A stretch of DNA of 64,000 bases from Lineus longissimus (Eukaryota; Nemertea; Pilidiophora; Heteronemertea; Lineidae). The stretch spans positions 10,354,501-10,418,500 of the forward strand of contig NC_088315.1 of assembly GCF_910592395.1 (NCBI RefSeq), written 5' to 3'. The position numbers and the translations under genes are program-made. Below the pieces are notes generated by a model. It searched no databases and was not told where the DNA came from. It worked only from the letters and a program-made list of their open reading frames with translations. The number at the start of each line of letters is the position of its first letter. Within the stretch, counting starts at the first letter, position 1. Below are positions 9,355-17,989 of this stretch, one piece after another.

Positions 9355-9966
9355 ATGAGTGAATTTTATTGTGATCCACCTTTCAATATGTTAATCGTCG
9401 GAATGACAGACTGTGGTAAGACCTACTTTATACTAGATTTACTTGAAAAAGAATTTCGTAAAAAATTTGATGACATTGTGCTTTTTTGTCCAACGATTGA
9501 CATGAATAAAACTTACCAAGATAGAGCATGGATTACACAAGATAAAGGTGTAATTGTTTACCCTCCAAAATTAGTACTTACAGATTTAAACAGTTGTTTA
9601 GAAGATGCGATTGAAAATTTAAAAAGTCAAGATCACCAAACATTATTTATCATTGATGATTGTGCTAATTTGTGGGAATCAAAGAATAAGTGTACAAAAT
9701 TGACTGAACTAGCTTTCTCAGGAAGACATTATGGCATTTCTGTTTGGCTTTTGACTCAAAAATATAATGCAGTTGTAAAAGACTTTAGAGAAAATTGTAA
9801 ACATATGGTGATTCACACCATGAATGATCAACACTCTATGGATCAAATCTTCAAAGAAAATCGCTGTATTCCACAAAGCGAAAAAGACACAGTCCTTGTG
9901 CAGATTGATGCAGGAAAGAAGCTTATACTGCGCAGAACGATGCCTTTTGATTACCTTATTAATTAA
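9355..9966 (+). CDS. FtsK/HerA-type genome-packaging ATPase
   Basis: 203 aa. Walker A is GMTDCGKT (residues 16-23). Walker B is TLFIIDDCAN (about 98-107). A downstream AFSGRHYGISVWLLTQKYN segment is typical of A32/Polinton packaging ATPases. It pumps the linear genome into capsids. Homologous to the minus-strand gene 21452-22072 in Polinton 2, which is almost the same length (206 codons). Start in AAAATAAATGAG. It lies directly after the capsid gene, as expected for morphogenesis genes. Confidence 0.92.
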   Translation: MSEFYCDPPFNMLIVGMTDCGKTYFILDLLEKEFRKKFDDIVLFCPTIDMNKTYQDRAWITQDKGVIVYPPKLVLTDLNSCLEDAIENLKSQDHQTLFIIDDCANLWESKNKCTKLTELAFSGRHYGISVWLLTQKYNAVVKDFRENCKHMVIHTMNDQHSMDQIFKENRCIPQSEKDTVLVQIDAGKKLILRRTMPFDYLIN

Positions 9967-9988
9967 AAAAAATTTGTAATAAATAAAC

Positions 9989-10416
9989 ATGAATGTGGAA
10001 GACGAGCGAAGCGAGGATTCTGTGGACGAAATGCGAAGTGAATTACTTTCACACTATCAATCAGGATTACTCAATAAACTAGGAATAAAATCATCTGAGG
10101 CTAGGTTAAAAAAGCGTCACAAAAAAATATTGAAAAATTATATAATGAGTATAAGATTAAATATAATACTCAGATTGCTGATGATTTAGTGTCTAACTTA
10201 CTATTTGGTTATACACAAGCGGTAAAAATGGTGTTTCCAAATTTGGATCAAAAAAAATTACATGAAAAATTAAATGACAATATCATAGTCAACCATGAAA
10301 TAAAAAAACAACTGGGTCACTATATGAACCCAACACTTTTAGCTGCAGGTACAATTGTAGTCAATACAGCTGAAACTGCAATTGAAAAAAGCGAAGCAAA
10401 GGATACATGCGAGTAG
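9989..10416 (+). pseudogene. conserved small protein, frameshifted
   Basis: Two overlapping frames: 9989-10189 (66 aa) and a frame open from 10105 to 10416. The second encodes residues alignable with the C-terminal half of the Polinton 2 protein at 28968-29810 (IIVNHEIKKQLG versus YIVTNELDKWLG). The switch most likely lies in the A-rich tract at 10105-10130, which includes a run of seven A. The C-terminal part has a short hydrophobic stretch (LLAAGTIVVNTA). The start is in TAAACATG. Function unknown. Confidence 0.6.
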
Positions 10417-10420
10417 GCCT

Positions 10421-10458
10421 AAATTTTATAGAGTCTAACTGTATAAAATCTAAGGCCA
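10421..10458. terminator. imperfect hairpin between convergent genes
   Basis: GGCCT and ATTTTATA before 10435 pair with TATAAAAT and AGGCC after it. The hairpin separates the end of the small + strand gene from the end of the - strand zinc-ribbon gene. Confidence 0.4.
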
Positions 10459-11154
10459 ATGTAATGTTTTAAAATCGTCATACACCTTTTCTAAAGAAGA
10501 TGTTAATACACTCGCTGATGCAGCCGCTTTTTTGTCTACTTTTTTCAATTCTTTTCTCGTCGCTGCGCTTATACTTGCTGGTGCTAAAAGATAGTGTTCA
10601 TTTAATTTTCGTAATATATGTTTGTTAAAAAAGAAGGACTTTCTGGTTAGTTTATCCCTATTCTGTTCAAACAGGTCTTCTAACCTTTTCACATCCTTGG
10701 CAATTAAATGATTGTCCACTTTCTTGAACAATAGTTCATCCTTATACTGCTCCTTAAACTTTTGAAATTTAGATATCACATAGGTATGAGTTTTTTCCAT
10801 GCCATAGTGTGAGCCAGACATATATGTTTTTTGAATAGAATTCATCCACAACATTGGAGTCTCATTATATGGATCAAAAGCATTGTCTATATCACCACAA
10901 TCATTACACACGACTTCATTCTCTAATATAGTACAATCGGTTGAATAACAACCTTGACACATCCAATGATTACAATATAAATGAACATATTTTCCAGCTA
11001 TTTTAAGATGCTCTCGCAAATTGTATGGCACACATGACATGTCATGTTGATAGTGTCTTGCATCATTTTTTTCTAATACGTCAACCACTTTGTCATATAT
11101 TTCTTCAAAGTTGTCAAATCTAACATTTGGACGAATTTTTACGGCGTGAAACAT
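10450..11154 (-). CDS. zinc-ribbon protein, possibly a late transcription factor (VLTF3-like)
   Basis: 234 aa. A cysteine/histidine cluster at about residues 57-92 (YCNHWMCQGCYSTDC, then VCNDCGD) can bind one or two zinc ions. It is followed by a helical region ending in RKSFFFNKHILRKLNEHY. A zinc ribbon followed by helices and an R-K-x-x-F-x-N-type segment is reminiscent of VLTF3-like late transcription factors of large DNA viruses. This is a weak, pattern-based suggestion. It is attractive because the element's genes start in TAAATG, the late-promoter core of poxviruses. Other zinc proteins (RING-like or structural) are possible. Start context is TAAAACATG. Confidence 0.5.
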   Translation of the reverse strand: MFHAVKIRPNVRFDNFEEIYDKVVDVLEKNDARHYQHDMSCVPYNLREHLKIAGKYVHLYCNHWMCQGCYSTDCTILENEVVCNDCGDIDNAFDPYNETPMLWMNSIQKTYMSGSHYGMEKTHTYVISKFQKFKEQYKDELLFKKVDNHLIAKDVKRLEDLFEQNRDKLTRKSFFFNKHILRKLNEHYLLAPASISAATRKELKKVDKKAAASASVLTSSLEKVYDDFKTLHWP

Positions 11155-11160
11155 GTTTTA

Positions 11161-11410
11161 TTTATGACAACATAATTTTTATTAACATCACACTTTAAAT
11201 CAACTATCACCACATTTTAAATCAACTATCACCACATTTTAAATCACTTTAATAGTCATAATAATAGTCGCTAATAGTCATAATAATAGTCGCTAATAGT
11301 CATAATAATAGTCATAATAATAGTCATAATAATAGTCATAATAATAGTCATAATAATAGTCATAATAATAGTCATAATAATAGTCATAATAATAGTCATA
11401 ATATTTTTCA
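11161..11410. repeat. tandem repeats in a divergent promoter region
   Basis: About 2.5 copies of a 23-bp unit (ATCAACTATCACCACATTTTA-like, 11200-11245) are followed by about a dozen copies of a 12-bp unit (ATAATAGTCATA) to 11402. The array fills the gap between two divergent genes (10450-11154 - and 11419-11703 +). Confidence 0.85.
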
Positions 11411-11418
11411 TAAAATAA

Positions 11419-11703
11419 ATGGAAGAAGATAACACAACAACTGAAATTACAACAACTGAAAAGTCAAAGAATCCTAAGAGAGTTGAATGGGGTAAAAAAT
11501 TAGGTCAGTTGAATAAAGGAAAGAAAAAAAGTAAAACAGATGATGACATTAAGCAAAATTATTATTTGCCTTATCCTTTCATAGTGATAGGTGGCATCAC
11601 TTTAGCAGGTTTTGTTTGGTTCTACTCCAAAAAGGAGTCACCGATTGAAAAATTAGAGAAAAAAATTAAACCTAAACAAAAATCTGACAATCTGATCTTA
11701 TAA
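11419..11703 (+). CDS. small single-pass membrane protein
   Basis: 94 aa: acidic/Thr-rich start, a basic stretch (GKKLGQLNKGKKKSK), one hydrophobic segment (about residues 54-69, FIVIGGITLAGFVWF) and a basic tail. The Polinton 2 protein at 28461-28919 has the same order (WSRELGRRSQEFKR-type basic region, then one membrane segment), with a longer acidic linker. Probably a virion or membrane-associated protein. Start in AAAATAAATGG. Confidence 0.7.
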   Translation: MEEDNTTTEITTTEKSKNPKRVEWGKKLGQLNKGKKKSKTDDDIKQNYYLPYPFIVIGGITLAGFVWFYSKKESPIEKLEKKIKPKQKSDNLIL

Positions 11704-11730
11704 ATTTTCAAAAAATTTTACTATAAATAA

Positions 11731-11967
11731 ATGAGCACCATGATCGACACGAAAAATATTGGAAACACCATTTACCATTCTGCAGTTTTAGCAGCACTTG
11801 TTGTTGGCTATTGCATGGCTGCTAAAAAGCTACTCAAGTCAAATATTGGAGATCCTAGTAAACCTGACCTAATGGAGGCAGTGAAGCTCACTGGAGCTGT
11901 GTCACTAGCTATCATAACCAAAGGCTATTTGGAAAAGCAAGGATTGCCAAAGAATATCACTAATTAA
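11731..11967 (+). CDS. conserved small hydrophobic protein
   Basis: 78 aa, with two hydrophobic stretches (AVLAALVVGYCMAA and AVSLAIITKGY). Homologous to 19973-20209 in Polinton 2: both share a Y.S.LLA...GY start, KN/S-IG-PS..DL in the middle, and an ending QG.LP.NI. In Polinton 2 it lies directly after the capsid gene and before the penton gene, suggesting a virion role (inference). Start in TATAAATAAATGAG. Confidence 0.72.
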   Translation: MSTMIDTKNIGNTIYHSAVLAALVVGYCMAAKKLLKSNIGDPSKPDLMEAVKLTGAVSLAIITKGYLEKQGLPKNITN

Positions 11968-11969
11968 AC

Positions 11970-12027
11970 AGAGCTACCAATTTGGTAGCTCTCTTAATGG
12001 CAACAGGGCTACCAAATTGGTAGCCCT
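11970..12027. terminator. second copy of the paired hairpins
   Basis: Same two palindromes and spacer as 5211-5269, nearly identical, again immediately after a stop codon. A TACGAACGAAGTGAGT-type sequence follows in reverse orientation (12030-12050) and resembles CTACGAGCGAAGCGAGT at 6472-6488. Confidence 0.5.
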
Positions 12028-12071
12028 TGATTACTCACTTCGTTCGTAGAAGTAAAAAAAATATAAAATAA

Positions 12072-12461
12072 ATGGCTGGCATGATTTTAACAACAATTTT
12101 TGGAGCAGTAGCTAATGCGACTGCTTTTGTTGGAGGGAATGCCATGTTCCACGCATTTGATGCTAAGAATGCTGCAGAAGAACGTAAAAGACACGATTTA
12201 GCAAGTGAAAAATTACAAAAGGAGTCAGTGATGTGGTCGCGCAATAGAATTAAACATCTGGACTTCCTAGCAGAACAACGTCTGAAAAAACATCAAGCAC
12301 AATCAGACATGTTAGACATGACAGATTCTATTCGCTATTATGACAGCATCCATCCTAAGCCAACTTTAAATTATAAACCTAGTTCTTCTCAGAAAAATTA
12401 TGAACAAGCCTATATTGCAGGGAGTGTGATTGGATCAGCTGTATTGTCAACATTTATTTAA
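12072..12461 (+). CDS. conserved protein with N-terminal hydrophobic segment
   Basis: 129 aa, homologous to 20997-21455 (152 aa) in Polinton 2. Shared: MAG start, Gly/Ala-rich hydrophobic N-terminus, KRHDLA.E.LQK followed by a charged helix, a D/N-D/T-D-S segment, and a Y...HP motif. A second hydrophobic stretch is at the C-terminus (AGSVIGSAVLSTFI). It looks membrane-associated with a coiled-coil middle. Function unknown. Start in AAAATAAATGG. Confidence 0.75.
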   Translation: MAGMILTTIFGAVANATAFVGGNAMFHAFDAKNAAEERKRHDLASEKLQKESVMWSRNRIKHLDFLAEQRLKKHQAQSDMLDMTDSIRYYDSIHPKPTLNYKPSSSQKNYEQAYIAGSVIGSAVLSTFI

Positions 12462-12466
12462 AATAA

Positions 12467-13921
12467 ATGGCAGGTAATGATGGTGTTATGGAATTTGATA
12501 ATCCAGGCTATGATAAAGATGTTAAATTTGAGGAAAATAAAGATGACATAAATGAGCAACAAAGAGAGGATAATAATATTCTTAGGAATGAAATGGATGG
12601 AAATGAAGATGTTCCACCTTCTAATGAAGATGTTCCACACATTGATATACCTGAAAGAAGAATGCGAATTATTGAATCAAAGTTAGAACAAAAATATGGT
12701 AAATTTAAAAGTTATATTGAAAGAGATTTACTAAAACCACATATTAAGTTTGAAAATGACACATATTACTATGTAGAAGGAGATAAAAAATTACAATTAA
12801 CGTACAGAAAGGATTATAGAGGTAGTAAAAATGGTGATTTTAGACCAAAAGAAGCATTGGAAAAAGGGAAACAAAACACTTTAGCGATTAATTTTCTCAA
12901 CCATTTTGAAGGAAAAGAAACACTGCCACTTCCTGGAGAAACACCTAAAACAACTGGAGGTGATCCTCAGCCAGGAAATTTACGAGAAAAATTGAATCAA
13001 GCAGCTAATGAATCAAATGTTGTACAGGATGCATCTGAAGATATTGAACAGGACACAAATGTTGACACGAATGAATCAAGATATGTTGAAACTGAGCCAG
13101 ATGATGCAAACCATATTCAAACAACTATGTTTGATGAAGAAGGCAAGCCTAAAACAAATAATTCTAAATTAGATGAAGTCATTGACTACTTCAGACGTAA
13201 ATGGAGAGCGATTAAAGAAAAATATAGACTGATACGTGACAGAATAAAAGATAAGATAACCAGATTGGAAAAAAACGAGGATATTGAAATGACGGAGCCA
13301 TTAATTAAAGAAGAAGAAAAAAATTTAAGAGAGGCTGATGAAGCAGAAGCTGATGAATTAAATTCAGTCAAAGAACAGTCAAAACCTTATTTTGAACAAG
13401 TAGCTGAAGGCTATAGCAAAGCTGCAAATGATGTGACTAAATCCTTAGGAGAAAGACTTGACGCATTATTCAAATTGAAAGGTTTTAAACTTGGAAGCAT
13501 TGTGACAGCTGTTCTGATAGTTATTTCTGCCATTGGTGGAACTATAGGTTCTATAGTAAAACCAAGTAAAAAGTCTGAAAAACCTATAGGACCTGGAAGA
13601 CCTGATAGACCTAGTAAACCTATAGGACCTAGTATTCCTTCTAAGCCAGGAATTCCTAGTAAAATTACACAAGGTTTGATCAAATTTAAAAATTGGCTAC
13701 TTTCTTTAGGAAAGAAAGCTTTAATCGCTTTGCCTGGAATTTTAGGCTCTATTGTGTCTACTATCTTAAAAGCAGCTGCTGGTGTTGTAGGATTTTTAGC
13801 AGAGCATGTGATTATTATGGTCGCAGTCACTATTTTAGTGATTGTTCAAGTATTATCAACCCATATAGGAACCATTAAACAAAAAGCACATAAAATTTCT
13901 TCTAAAATAAATGAACGTTAG
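12467..13921 (+). CDS. large virion-type protein with Pro-rich linker and hydrophobic C-terminus
   Basis: 484 aa. The first about 200 residues are acidic and low-complexity. The middle (about 230-330) is highly charged. A hydrophobic segment at about 343-366 (GSIVTAVLIVISAIGGTIGSIV) precedes a Pro/Gly linker (PIGPGRPDRPSKP...), then an amphipathic helix, LPGILGSIVST, and the strongly hydrophobic VVGFLAEHVIIMVAV. Polinton 2 has the same architecture split into two frames (31703-32551 and 31054-31668), including GFLAEHLII. The hydrophobic, amphipathic C-terminus suggests membrane interaction. Its last 11 bp overlap the next gene's start. Confidence 0.78.
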   Translation: MAGNDGVMEFDNPGYDKDVKFEENKDDINEQQREDNNILRNEMDGNEDVPPSNEDVPHIDIPERRMRIIESKLEQKYGKFKSYIERDLLKPHIKFENDTYYYVEGDKKLQLTYRKDYRGSKNGDFRPKEALEKGKQNTLAINFLNHFEGKETLPLPGETPKTTGGDPQPGNLREKLNQAANESNVVQDASEDIEQDTNVDTNESRYVETEPDDANHIQTTMFDEEGKPKTNNSKLDEVIDYFRRKWRAIKEKYRLIRDRIKDKITRLEKNEDIEMTEPLIKEEEKNLREADEAEADELNSVKEQSKPYFEQVAEGYSKAANDVTKSLGERLDALFKLKGFKLGSIVTAVLIVISAIGGTIGSIVKPSKKSEKPIGPGRPDRPSKPIGPSIPSKPGIPSKITQGLIKFKNWLLSLGKKALIALPGILGSIVSTILKAAAGVVGFLAEHVIIMVAVTILVIVQVLSTHIGTIKQKAHKISSKINER

Positions 13922-14600
13922 ATTTCATGATGTATTAAGGATGCTACTTCCAGCGAGTATTCAGTCCTATGACACAGTACAGGTTGAAAAGGCTATTATT
14001 CCTATGACTTACTATAATTTTTCAAGGACATTGAGAAATAGTCATCTACGATTAGCGACGGTCGTCAATGATGAATATACAGCACAGGATATCATTGTTA
14101 TTCCTGATGGATTTTATACACCAGCGACGTATAATAAAGCGGTCAAGGAAGCGTTGAAAGAAAAAGGACATGCTGATGACTTTGAGTTGACTTATATACC
14201 TTCATTAGGGAAAATAAACATTAAAGTTAAGCCACCATTTGGTGTCATTCTCCATCAAGAACTAGGTGACATATTAGGAATGACTCATGAAGAGATTACC
14301 TTCATAAGCTCAGAAATTACTGGAAATAAACCTTGTAAACTTCTACCTTATCATGAGTATAGAATTTCTTGCAGTATTTTGGATGGACATAAAAATTTAG
14401 TGAATGGAAAACGCAGTGATCTTATTACATCATTTGTTCCCAAAGGTAAATATTATGGTGATATTCATGAATATACCTCTCTTCAAAAAGTGAAAATCGC
14501 AAAGCACGATCATACTAGTATTGAACTACAAATCAAGGATCAGAATGATGATCCTATTGAATTTTTAACGTCAGTTTCCATTGATTTACGATTAGAATAA
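13911..14600 (+). CDS. penton-like single-jelly-roll minor capsid protein
   Basis: 229 aa. The pattern matches Polinton minor capsid (penton) proteins: an early segment of beta strands with YYNFSRTLRN, VIPDGFYTPATYN near residues 60-72, a central DILGM/FG-type segment, and the C-terminal block SCSILDGHKNLVNGKRSDLITS followed by IELQIKDQNDDPIEF and a last strand. Homologous in layout to 20229-20975 and to the fragment 27881-28480. It would form capsid vertices in this class. Its TAAATG lies in the final codons of the preceding gene. Its stop TAA directly abuts the next ATG. Confidence 0.75.
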   Translation: MNVRFHDVLRMLLPASIQSYDTVQVEKAIIPMTYYNFSRTLRNSHLRLATVVNDEYTAQDIIVIPDGFYTPATYNKAVKEALKEKGHADDFELTYIPSLGKINIKVKPPFGVILHQELGDILGMTHEEITFISSEITGNKPCKLLPYHEYRISCSILDGHKNLVNGKRSDLITSFVPKGKYYGDIHEYTSLQKVKIAKHDHTSIELQIKDQNDDPIEFLTSVSIDLRLE

Positions 14601-15089
14601 ATGGATGATGCTGAACAATTTAGACTTGAAAAAATTAAAGAAAAAATTACTGAATTAGAGTTGAATATTGACAAAAGAAAAAAATTACATAAAAATTATA
14701 AAAAAGCGAGTCAAATCTTACACGGTTGTGAAATTGGTATGTATATTACCAGTGTCACAGTCGCATCAATTGGAGCTGCGACTGTGATTGGAAATGTCAT
14801 CAGTATTCCAATTTCTGCCATTTGTATAGTGTAAGGCTTAGTTGGAAAAATTGTCGTTCCTAAGTTGAGGAAAAAGGAGAAAAAACATTTACAAATTTTA
14901 ATTGAGAAAAAAGCATGCTTGCGGGGTGTTGATAATTTACTTTCCAGATATTTGGATAATGGTACTATTTCTGCGAGTGAATTTGAGCTCATCCTAGAAT
15001 CCGAAATGACATGACTTTCATCTGAGATAATCAGTTTGGGCTGTAAAGCAAGTCAAACAAAAGTAGTGTTGGACGAGTAAATTTATAGG
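14601..15089 (+). pseudogene. conserved membrane protein with two premature stops
   Basis: The first stop comes after 77 codons (14832-14834). The same frame then continues with sequence similar to the Polinton 2 protein at 24405-25064 (GTISASEFELILE versus SHISTDEFTLILK), to a second stop at 15012-15014 and a final one at 15087-15089. The N-terminal part has a charged helix and a hydrophobic pair of segments (MYITSVTVASIGAATVIGNVI). The homologue is 219 aa, so the gene was probably about 160-200 aa before two nonsense changes. Alternatively the 77-aa form is a functional short version. Confidence 0.6.
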
Positions 15090-15108
15090 CTTACGAGCTT
15101 ATAAATTG
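15081..15108. terminator. hairpin between convergent genes
   Basis: AATTTATA (15081-15088) pairs with TATAAATT (15101-15108), with a GC-richer loop. It sits where the + strand gene ends and the - strand 91-aa gene ends. Confidence 0.4.
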
Positions 15109-15374
15109 ACATCGGTCAGATTTACAGATCCATCTTTGTAATACCTTAAGTCTATGATAGAAACATCAAGCCAGGGGTTATAACACACATGTCCATATAT
15201 GTGATTTTTAATCAACTTTCTTTTGTGCTCCATGAGACATGTGTAATTCATTGGAAAGTCTGTGATGTTCACGATTGGAGTATGTCTAGGTAAAAAATTA
15301 ATTCCTGTCAAAATGACATTTCCAGTTATTGATAAGATTAGGACACCAATGAGAGCTTTCGCAGTTTTGTTCAT
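15099..15374 (-). CDS. small type II membrane or secreted protein
   Basis: 91 aa. Basic start, then a hydrophobic segment (about residues 8-28, ALIGVLILSITGNVILTGINF), then a short domain with two cysteines (C46 and C64), two NxT sites (NIT, NYT) near residues 36-45 and a third (NLT) near the C-terminus. The layout suits a signal anchor with a disulfide-bonded, glycosylated outer domain. No homologue is seen in Polinton 2. Start in TTGTAAATG. Function unknown. Confidence 0.65.
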   Translation of the reverse strand: MNKTAKALIGVLILSITGNVILTGINFLPRHTPIVNITDFPMNYTCLMEHKRKLIKNHIYGHVCYNPWLDVSIIDLRYYKDGSVNLTDVNL

Positions 15375-15417
15375 TTACAAGAAAATAATTTCTGTTAGAT
15401 ATAAGATGAGTATAAAA

Positions 15418-15711
15418 TTAGTCCAAGAGATTGAATCCATAGAATTTCTTTCCCTGTTTGGTCTCCTTGACGCCAGTGAACCTTATATAATTGTGATGAA
15501 GATTTAACTTTTGTTTGATGATCGACGTGGCCCATACGGTCACTTCTTTCGCTTCTGAGTCCACCAGTTCAAGGAGGGTTGATTCTCCTATCTTTGTGGT
15601 GATTGTTCTGAATGATTTAATTTTATACCATGTGTTCACGGGAAGATCTTTAAATTTTGTATATTCTGTCACTCTTGAATCAAGTTCTGAATTTGACGGA
15701 AAGGTGTTCAT
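15418..15711 (-). CDS. probable OB-fold single-stranded-DNA-binding protein
   Basis: 97 aa. The pattern F.DLPVNTWYKIKSFRTITTKIGESTLLEL..., then VTVWA, then IRFTGVKETKQGKKFYGF, matches small OB-fold nucleic-acid-binding proteins. A polymerase accessory role is likely but inferred. The gene reads inward from the right TIR. Its start codon is the inner limit of the repeat, mirroring the HNH gene at the left end. Confidence 0.6.
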   Translation of the reverse strand: MNTFPSNSELDSRVTEYTKFKDLPVNTWYKIKSFRTITTKIGESTLLELVDSEAKEVTVWATSIIKQKLNLHHNYIRFTGVKETKQGKKFYGFNLLD

Positions 15712-15933
15712 TTATTATATAAAAGTTTTTTGATTTTTTTTATTTTTGATTTTTTTGAAAATTATGAAATTTTGATAATTTTGGACGATTTGGACAAATT
15801 AGTGACTTGACTGAGAAATGACTGGGGAGAATTTAGACTAGGATTTGACTCAGATAAGTTTATACTAGGATTTAACTCAGATAAGTTTGACTGGGATTTG
15901 ACTCTGAGTTACAACTGTCACTATTGTACTACT
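15709..15933 (-). repeat. right terminal inverted repeat of Polinton 1
   Basis: Inverted copy of 189-408. It ends at 15933, followed by the right target duplication (15934-15939). Confidence 0.93.
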
Positions 15934-15939
15934 ATTGTC

Positions 15940-17219
15940 CACTGCATTCTTATTATACACTTAATCAGTTATCAAAGCAAAGCATTATCATCACATCATA
16001 GATGAAATTTTATAATTTGATTTTCCAGGCTATGATTTGTTTAGTACAACAATGCGAGGGACTTAACAAAATTGAGGCGGAAATGTTCTTGAGGCAGTGT
16101 CGGTGCATGGAAGAAATGGAAACATTGGATTAAGGATTTATTTCATAGTGAATTACACAATCACAAATGGATTACACACGTTCTGGATTAGACTAGTTCC
16201 TGCTGCAACTGACATTTTTGCAGGTGCCCACTTGTAGGCGATTCCTTGATGTCTTCCTTGGATTTTACATGATATTATGTCATTTTCGCCAACATCGGGT
16301 TTTGGCGCCAAGACGTTTGTTCCCAGAAAGGTTGATTTAAATGCCGAATGTGGTCAGTTTTCATATATATCGCAGGTGTCTACCCAAACAATTTTAGATG
16401 CTTTCTGCTGAATCTTCTACTACTACTGTTTTTACTGGGGTTTCATCGATGTTTTTTGGTGGAGTGTGACTCTAGAGTAATAGGCAGCTTGTTATGCCCC
16501 CGCCAATGCGTAAAGCATTGCGGAAGCATTATGTTTTACCGATGTCCATCAGCCGGTAGGCATCAGGCGCCTGTAAACTTTTCGTTTCCGCTCATTTTAA
16601 CGAGAACGCTTTGAGTAATAACCATGAAACTTTTTATGTGGGTAGAAAAAGATAACGTGTACAGTGGGCATTACAGACCAATAACTCTTTCACGATGTCA
16701 ACTAAACCCAGTCAGCTATGACACCAGCTGCCCGGGGTTGTCTGAAAAACACTTCACTTTCCTAATACACCAACTCAATGTGCTCACCGGGGCATATGCT
16801 ATGCCCTGCGTTGCTCTTGTTATTGCAGTATTTTTGTTCTTCCTCTGGTTCACCTATAAACTATTTTTCCAATCTCCAATCATGTTTGATGCTTTAGCCA
16901 TTTTGTTTCAGCTCTTAGATAGTAGAAAAAAGTGTTATTCATTATTTCTAGTAGCACAAGTCCTGGCACGAAATACCTTTCCGGCCATAATATCAGTACC
17001 AAGACGTCACAGGGTAGGTCCTAACTCCAGGAAACGCCTTACTAGTGCACTGTTCCACGTGAAAAGGGTCACTGCTTGGAGAGCTAAATGGGGTCAACAT
17101 CAGAAAAGCGCGATAATTCAGTCTTTGGAATTTTTCCTTTTTTTGTGTAATTTGTTGATGGAAACTACTTATGTAGAACAGGAGGTGACTGGGCAGCAGA
17201 CAGCTGGGTAATATTGCCC
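15940..17219. other. host DNA without a recognisable gene
   Basis: An open frame of 195 codons (16624-17211) has a hydrophobic stretch but no recognised family or conserved partner. It is not called as a gene. Confidence 0.5.
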
Positions 17220-17330
17220 TTAACCTCTTGCCTCTCTAGAGGGGACGATATATCGTCCCTGTATTTTGTCTCGCGTAGGAGGTACGATATATCGTCCCTA
17301 TACTAATGCTTTAGTATAGAACTCGCGGTA
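17220..17330. repeat. possible piggyBac-type transposon end
   Basis: TTAA at 17220 is followed by CCTCTTGCCTCTCTAGAGG, then the palindrome GGGACGATATATCGTCCC (17242-17259), a partial second copy (near 17283-17297) and a hairpin TATACTAA/TTAGTATA (17300-17318). TTAA targets and CCTCTTG-type ends resemble the copy at 34309-34615. The other end was not located. Confidence 0.35.
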
Positions 17331-17849
17331 CACGTTAGACGCTATTATGCAGTGTATTCGTGTCCCTGGTGATCTGCAGAAGACTAGATTTAGTTTCATT
17401 CATAGTTTGCAGAGGGCGCTGTTGTTTGATTGGCGCTTGTGCAGCGTCACAGTACAAGAACTGATTAGCATATAAATTAATATTGTGTTGTATTATTCGA
17501 TCAATCAGTAATAGACAATAGTCAAAGGTTATCCATCAAGTTACGTTGATCATTAACAGGTTGTAACTGCATCCATATACTTTGTTCAAATCAGAAAAAT
17601 CAATCAATTAGAGCAAAATCAATCAAAAAATATTGATTATTACTGATTATTGATTACCTCTTACCCAATTGATACCCAGAAACAACGCCAATTGATAGCC
17701 AAGGTAATCAGCTTTACAAAAATGTATGGTTTTATTAAACAAGGATGCATAATGAAGGAGGTACAATATTTAAAAGTATTTTTACGTTATTTTGCATAAA
17801 ACTGGTAAAAAATCTCGGTACATCGCGTTACATAGGCCTCGAGAGCCAA

Positions 17850-17989
17850 AGTAATATATATATGAGGTGATAGGAATCTAGGTATTTTGAAGCTATTTTG
17901 ACAAAATCCCTTACAGGCCTTTTGTCTCAAATTAGCTTAGAAACCCCTAAGGACCAGACACCTCATTAATATATTACTTAGGGAATACT
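17850..17989 (+). repeat. left terminal inverted repeat of Polinton 2
   Basis: About 140 bp, differing from the right arm (34009-34147) at only a few bases (for example GCTATTTT/GCCATTTT and GGACC/GAACC). High identity between arms suggests either recent insertion or conversion. It is unrelated in sequence to the TIR of Polinton 1. Confidence 0.93.

Larger units (their letters stand above)
189..15933. mobile_element. Polinton/Maverick element 1, complete, with TIRs and 6-bp TSD
   Basis: Both ends begin AGTAGTACAATAG in inverted orientation (189 onward; complement ending at 15933). The inverted repeats run about 220 bp. The element is flanked by identical hexamers ATTGTC (183-188 and 15934-15939). 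Six-base target duplications and ends beginning AG are the known signature of Polintons. Length (15,745 bp) and content (family-B polymerase, retroviral-type integrase, packaging ATPase, jelly-roll capsid proteins) fit the class, which overlaps with adintoviruses. About 17 genes are packed on both strands with short spacers. Lesions in polB, the HNH gene and two small genes argue that this copy is no longer fully functional. Confidence 0.96.

Noticed and set aside
13411-13830. 139-codon minus-strand frame
   Set aside because: Antisense to the Pro/Gly and hydrophobic region of the 484-aa gene; its Pro/Gly/Ile composition mirrors that gene.
16624-17211. 195-codon open frame in host DNA
   Set aside because: No recognisable domain, odd composition, no start context like its neighbours and no duplicate elsewhere in the window.
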